Below, piece after piece: positions 59,455 to 64,000 of a DNA stretch of 64,000 nucleotides (its first letter is position 1; every line of letters starts with the position of its first letter). The position numbers and the translations under genes are program-made. The DNA is from Undaria pinnatifida. Lineage: Eukaryota; Sar; Phaeophyceae; Laminariales; Alariaceae. The notes below the pieces were generated by a model. The model did not search any database. It worked only from the letters and a program-made list of their open reading frames with translations, and was not told the origin of the DNA. Location: positions 7,899,074 through 7,963,073 of the forward strand of contig JABAKD010000014.1 in assembly GCA_012845835.1 (NCBI GenBank), read 5' to 3'.

Positions 59455-60862
59455 ATATTATAAAAATTCAAATACACTTCAGCTGTGAGATCGAATATTT
59501 TGTCAAAACTCATCTTTGCAAACTGTGTGTTATACTCCGATCCCGCGTATTACGGGTCGTGTGTCCTCATTATATCATTAAGGATATAGGTCGGCGACTC
59601 CCCTTGCAACTACAGTGTAGCTATCAGGGTCAACAGGGTGATGTTAGGCAGTCTGTGCGCGGAAACTATAAAACCCGTTTCTGAGGGGAACAAAATCTGA
59701 CAGCTGTGGAAGGAAATGTATCAATTTATCAAGTGAATCCTGTATGTCGAAAATCCCGTGAGGGGAAGGCAGAGTTTTTAAGGACGTGGGGGCCTGATTT
59801 TGATCAAAAGGGGGGCGGGAGGTGGGAAGGGGGGGAGGGGACGGGTGGGGCAGGTCTATTTGTGCGTGGAAACTATAAATATTTCTTGTGGGGGAGGGGG
59901 AGGAATGTGGCGGGGGGGGGGGCGGGGGCGGGGGGGGGAGGGCTTTAGGTCGCAAAGATGTAGGGGTTGGCTATACGCGTGGTGCTAGGTCTAGGCGATG
60001 GTGCGGGTGGTGGGTGAAGGAGGGGGCGTTGGGGACGGGGGTGGGTGGGAATTGCAGCAGCGGCATGGACGGCTCTGAAACGATAACGAGGCGATATCCA
60101 GGGCGTGGAAGTGTTTGTTACTCTGGCGGATTTCGATAGTAGGTGGGGCGTTAAAGCAAAAGGGAGCGAGGGAAAAAAAAAAAAAAAAAAAAGGCGCGGG
60201 GGGGGGGGGGGGGGGGTGGGGGGGGGGGGGGTGGGGGGGGGGGGGGGGGGAGGGTTTTCAAGAGGTTTAGGTCACATATAATATTAAAATCAAGTATTTG
60301 GTCGACACTGATGTTCGCAACATTGTGTGTGATCCTCCGATCGCGCGTATTGATCATATATGTAGGGGCCTACTATACGCGCGGTGCTGGGTCTAGGCGA
60401 TCGTGCGGGGTGTGGGGAAGGAGGGGGCGTTGGAGGGGGGGAGGGGGGATGAATGAAAGCTACGTCATGGATGGCTAGAAAGATAATGACGTGATATCAA
60501 TGGCTTATTAGTGTTTATTACTCTAGCCGATTTTGATTGTAAGTGGGGCGTTTGAACGAACTGGGCGGGGAACAAAGGGGGGGGGGAGGGAGATGAGTTG
60601 GAGCTACGGCGTGGATGGCTAGATAAATAATGAGATGATATCAGCTGGCTGGTAGTGTTTACTACTCTGGCAGATTTTCATTTCAGGTGGTGCGTTTAAA
60701 CAAGAGGGATCCGGGGGGGGCGGGGGGCGGGGGGGCGAGCATTTCAATATGTGCGCGGAAACTATAAACCCTTGAAGGGGACGAATCTGACGGTTGCAGC
60801 AAGAAGACACCCCTTTATATCACCCGCCTGGTGATGTTTATTTTTCTAGAAGGTTTGATGTT
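59455..60862 (+). mobile_element. repeat C, long copy, plus orientation (about 1.4 kb)
   Basis: The left end TATAAAAATTCAAATACACT joins satA and the right end CTAGAAGGTTTGATGTTA joins unique DNA. It is the inverse of 22656-24166. The modules GTGCGCGGAAACTATAAA, GGATGGCTAGAAAGATAATG and GGTGCTGGGTCTAGGCGAT each occur more than once, separated by G runs. No protein was recognised. Confidence 0.8.
60198..60254 (+). repeat. 57-base tract of nearly pure G
   Basis: G runs interrupted only by single T or A bases, preceded by a 20-base A run (60173-60192). It should form G-quadruplexes readily. The exact length is uncertain because such runs are prone to sequencing error. Confidence 0.85.
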
Positions 60863-61297
60863 ACATGTAGTATGCAACCCAGTTCTTAGGTGTAGTAAAC
60901 AACGTGTTAAAAGCTTCATAATTTGTTATTGTACATGGATCGAAAGATAGAATATTTCAATCGATAAGTACAATCATGTAGAAACCATTATTTTCTGACA
61001 TCGCTAATTATAAGGAGATGCATATTGTCAAATACAACAGGCGAGGTGATGGTCATGCAATGTCACCGCCATTGAGAACGACAGGGAGAGATGCGAATCG
61101 TTATTGTTTTGAAAGGAACGCTTAGTGTACACGCGCCCAATTACGTTACATCGTTAGTCATACTTCGCTTGGCATAGGTTGGGAGGCGATCATGCAGGCG
61201 GTATATACGGAATACCTTACGTAATAAGTTGGTAATGCGGTTTACCGCAATTTAAGCATACCTCTCTGTATCTCCTCTTCACATTATTATTGTCTCA
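60863..61297. other. no gene or repeat recognised
   Basis: Ordinary-looking sequence between repeat C and the last satA tract. Confidence 0.5.
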
Positions 61298-62630
61298 CAT
61301 ATATGTTGTGAGCTCGTACAGTATTCTGGGCGGGGGCCTGCTGCATTTATGCCACGAACATCGTCGCCCCGAAGGAAGGAAGGCATGAGGACTCGTCGTG
61401 GGCAGAAGCCGAGCCTTCCGCTCGTGGTGGCAGGAGGGGGTCTCGAGGTGTGTTATTCTCCCGTATGTGCAACATTAGGTATCTTCTGTGTCGAAAATCC
61501 ATTCATGTCACGATTTTTCACGTCAGTAACCGCCATAGTATTTCCCTATTATATGGCTAGGATACGATCCTTTTTGTTCATGTATGTATGTGCGTCATAC
61601 AGTATAGTGTGATACCGTACGGGTATATATATGTTGATAGCTCGTACAGCAGTCTGAGTGATGGCCTGCTGCATTTATACCATGAAGATCGTTGCCCCGT
61701 AGGAAAAGAGGCATGGGGACTTGTCGGGGGCAGAAGCCGAGCCTTTCGCCCGCGGTGGCAGGAGGGGGTCTTGAGATGCGTTATTCTCCCGAATGTGCAA
61801 GATTCGGTATCTTCTGTTTGGAAAATCCATTCATGTCACGATTTTTCACGTCAGTAACCGCCATAGTATTTCCCTATTATATGGCTAGGATACGATCCTT
61901 TTTGTTCATATGCGCCGTACAGTATAGACTAGTGTGATACCGTACGGAAATATATTTATGGTGATAGCTCGTACAGGAGTCTGAACGGGGCCTGCTGCAT
62001 TTATGCCATGAAGATCGTTGCTTCGTAGGAAGGGAGGCATGGGGAATCGTCGCGTGCAGAAGCCGAGCCTTTTCCTCGTGGTGGCAGGAGGGGGTCCCGA
62101 GGTGTGTTATTCTCCTGTATGTGCAAGATTGGGCATCTTCTGTTTGGAAAATCCATTTATGTCACGATTTTTCACGTCAGTAACGGCCATAGTATTTTCT
62201 CCCTATTAGACTATATGGATACGATAGATCCTTTTTGTTCATGCGCGTCATACAGCATAGTGTGATACCGTACGGGAATGTATAGGTCTATCTTGGTAGC
62301 TCGTACAGTAGTCTGAGCGGGGGCCTGCTGCATTTATGCCATGAAGACTGTTGCGGAGGCATGGAGACTCGTCGGAGGCAGAAGCCGAGCTTCTTGCTCG
62401 TGGTGGCAGGAGGGGGTCTCGAGGTGTGATAGTCTCCCGCATGTGCAACGTTCGGTATCTTCTGTTTGGAAAATCCATTCATGTCACGAATTTTCACGTC
62501 AGTAACCGTCACAGTATATTCCTTTTTAGACTAGACTATATGGTTAGGATACGATCCTTCGTGTTCATGTGCGTCATACAGTATAGTGTGATACCGTACG
62601 GGTATATATATATGTGTTGATAGCTCGTAC
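61298..62630 (+). repeat. satellite satA, tract 8
   Basis: Four monomers. The tract begins ATATATGTTG.GAGCTCGTAC and ends ATATATGTGTTGATAGCTCG, so it starts and stops at the same point of the monomer. Extra AGACT-type insertions (GACTATATGG at 62209; AGACTAGACTATATGG at 62527) vary between monomers. Confidence 0.93.
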
Positions 62631-64000
62631 CAAAGGAAAGTGGCGCAAAGTTCGGCCATCTCTTCTCCGATAGTGGTGGGGTCGGCCCGCGCACGCTCAC
62701 ATCCGCACAGCAGCATCATCAACATCATCAGCCATCTCTGCTCTGGGATCGGTAAATATCCAGCTAAATGTTTGGATCGTTGTTGTTAGAATCCTCCCTT
62801 TTGGTGTCGAGCAATCAAACATCTGGAAAGACGCAATAAGAAACGAAACTTGAGCACGGAACAAAAAAGAGGGGGCGTAACAACTGTCGTTTTCTTCGTT
62901 GGTCACGGCCTCCTGTGGGTATTCTATCACGACGTATGATTACCAGGCACGCGTGTAGTAGTGTAGTGGCTCGTTCGTGGAGCCTGGGGCTTCGTCTGTG
63001 CTGTACTGTAGGTCAGAGCAGTAGTGCCCTGCTGCTGGCATGCATCACAGGGAGGTGTACATACCGTAAGTTGTACTGTGTACCAGCAACAAACGATCAT
63101 TGGCGTCGCCGAGGAAGGTCCTGGGTAGGGGGCAACGAGCCGAGTCGCGGGTCCGCGCGATGCCGTGTTGTCGGCGATCTATCCATACGGCAAAAGCCCA
63201 TATATATATGCATAATTGTATATCATAGTGTTGGATCTTTTGTTTGGGGCAGTAAGGTATCTAAGAAAGGGTAAATTCATTATTTTTTTTTTCCATTTCC
63301 TTATTGTTGTTGACTCCCCTTGAGCCTCCTAAAAGAAATCCAAGCTGCAGTATATTATGTCTGTAGGTACTGTACAAAAGTACGTAATGGAACGGAGTGG
63401 CTAGCTTGTGGAGGCCGTTGCTTCTGGAGGTGTACGCGGGCGGTAGGTAGGTATGTGCTGCAGTGTCGATTGTTCGTTGACGTTCGTAAGAACGGTAAGG
63501 GGTAGGGGGCAGGGAGCAGAAGAAGAATCCGATTGAGGTGTCATCGCGACGAGATCCAGTCGCTCGGGTGGATCTATACGGTGAGCAGGTATCCTATCTA
63601 ACCTGGTACAAGAGTAGGCCGGGTGGGCACAAGAAGTCTTTGAGACGAATAAAAAATAGCACAGCACCAGGGCTTCCCACGTGGTCGCTCACTGTAGTAC
63701 TAGTCCTGCCCGACGCCGCTCAACTTCACAGAGCGGACGAGATGTGGTGCGGTCGACGTGGTATGGCCGTTCCTGTGTTCTGACTATCCTGGCGCCCATC
63801 CATAACCTCACTGCATATCATATCGTGTGTGTCGGAAACTATACGCACAACGTGCCGAAGCAAGCCCGCGAGTGAGAAGCATGTGTTAGTATCTGAGTAG
63901 GATGCAGCTCACCATTAAATTAATGCGAATCACCGAACACTTATACGGTACGGCACTAAGCGCTCGGAGTGCAAACAACGTATGTCAGTGCTTCGTTCCG
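62631..64000. other. no gene recognised
   Basis: Frames of up to 119 codons (62915-63274 plus) have no recognisable motif. A short ATC-type run (CATCATCAACATCATCAG) lies near 62714. The sequence looks single-copy within the window and continues beyond its end. Confidence 0.5.

Noticed and set aside
1-64000. Telomere repeats, ribosomal RNA genes, origins
   Set aside because: No runs of telomere-type repeats and no rRNA-like sequence were seen on either strand.

Overview
The window is a repeat-dense piece of a eukaryotic nuclear genome of moderate GC content. I found no host gene that I can defend as intact. Almost everything is satellite DNA, transposons inserted into it, or degraded gene fragments. 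LTR elements of the Copia and chromodomain-Gypsy types, a LINE, a BED-finger hAT element, tRNA-derived retroposons and a MITE occur together with spliceosomal-type sequence, which rules out a bacterium. The LINE reverse transcriptase and the Copia gag recall elements I associate with stramenopile algae, perhaps brown algae. That assignment is an inference of low confidence.

Layout. A 325-bp satellite (satA) occurs in eight tracts: 1946-4530, 9434-11547, 25677-28658, 36162-38772, 43027-44964, 50799-50836, 58434-59454 and 61298-62630. Several gaps between tracts are clean insertions. A hAT DNA transposon (4531-9433) has an 8-bp target duplication. A Copia element (28659-36161) has target duplication ATGTG. 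A chromovirus (38773-43026) has target duplication CATG. A second Copia element (44965-50798) has target duplication ATTTT. A 3.6-kb inverted-repeat composite (54865-58433) holds a LINE fragment. LTR divergence read by eye orders the LTR elements: chromovirus oldest (about 24 of 269 sites differ), then Copia 1 (7 of 257), then Copia 2 (8 of 667).

Between 13.5 and 22.6 kb lies a different satellite (satB), built from closely spaced hairpins that share the loop TATATCA. Its centre is homogenised into a 448-bp higher-order unit and its left edge is decayed. A 1.4-1.5 kb dispersed element with long C or G runs (repeat C) is present in opposite orientations at 22656-24166 and 59455-60862, with shortened copies inside satA. 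Two copies of a small gene-like exon (12044-12199 and 25509-25676) border satA. One is an empty site that shows where a satA array entered the other.

The remaining gaps (1-764, 12.2-13.5, 24.3-25.5, 50.9-54.8, 60.9-61.3 and 62.6-64.0 kb) hold short repeats, a 460-bp tandem duplication, a perfect hairpin and tRNA-like retroposons, but no recognised gene. The overall picture is a heterochromatic, possibly pericentromeric or subtelomeric, nest in which satellites spread and transposons repeatedly insert.
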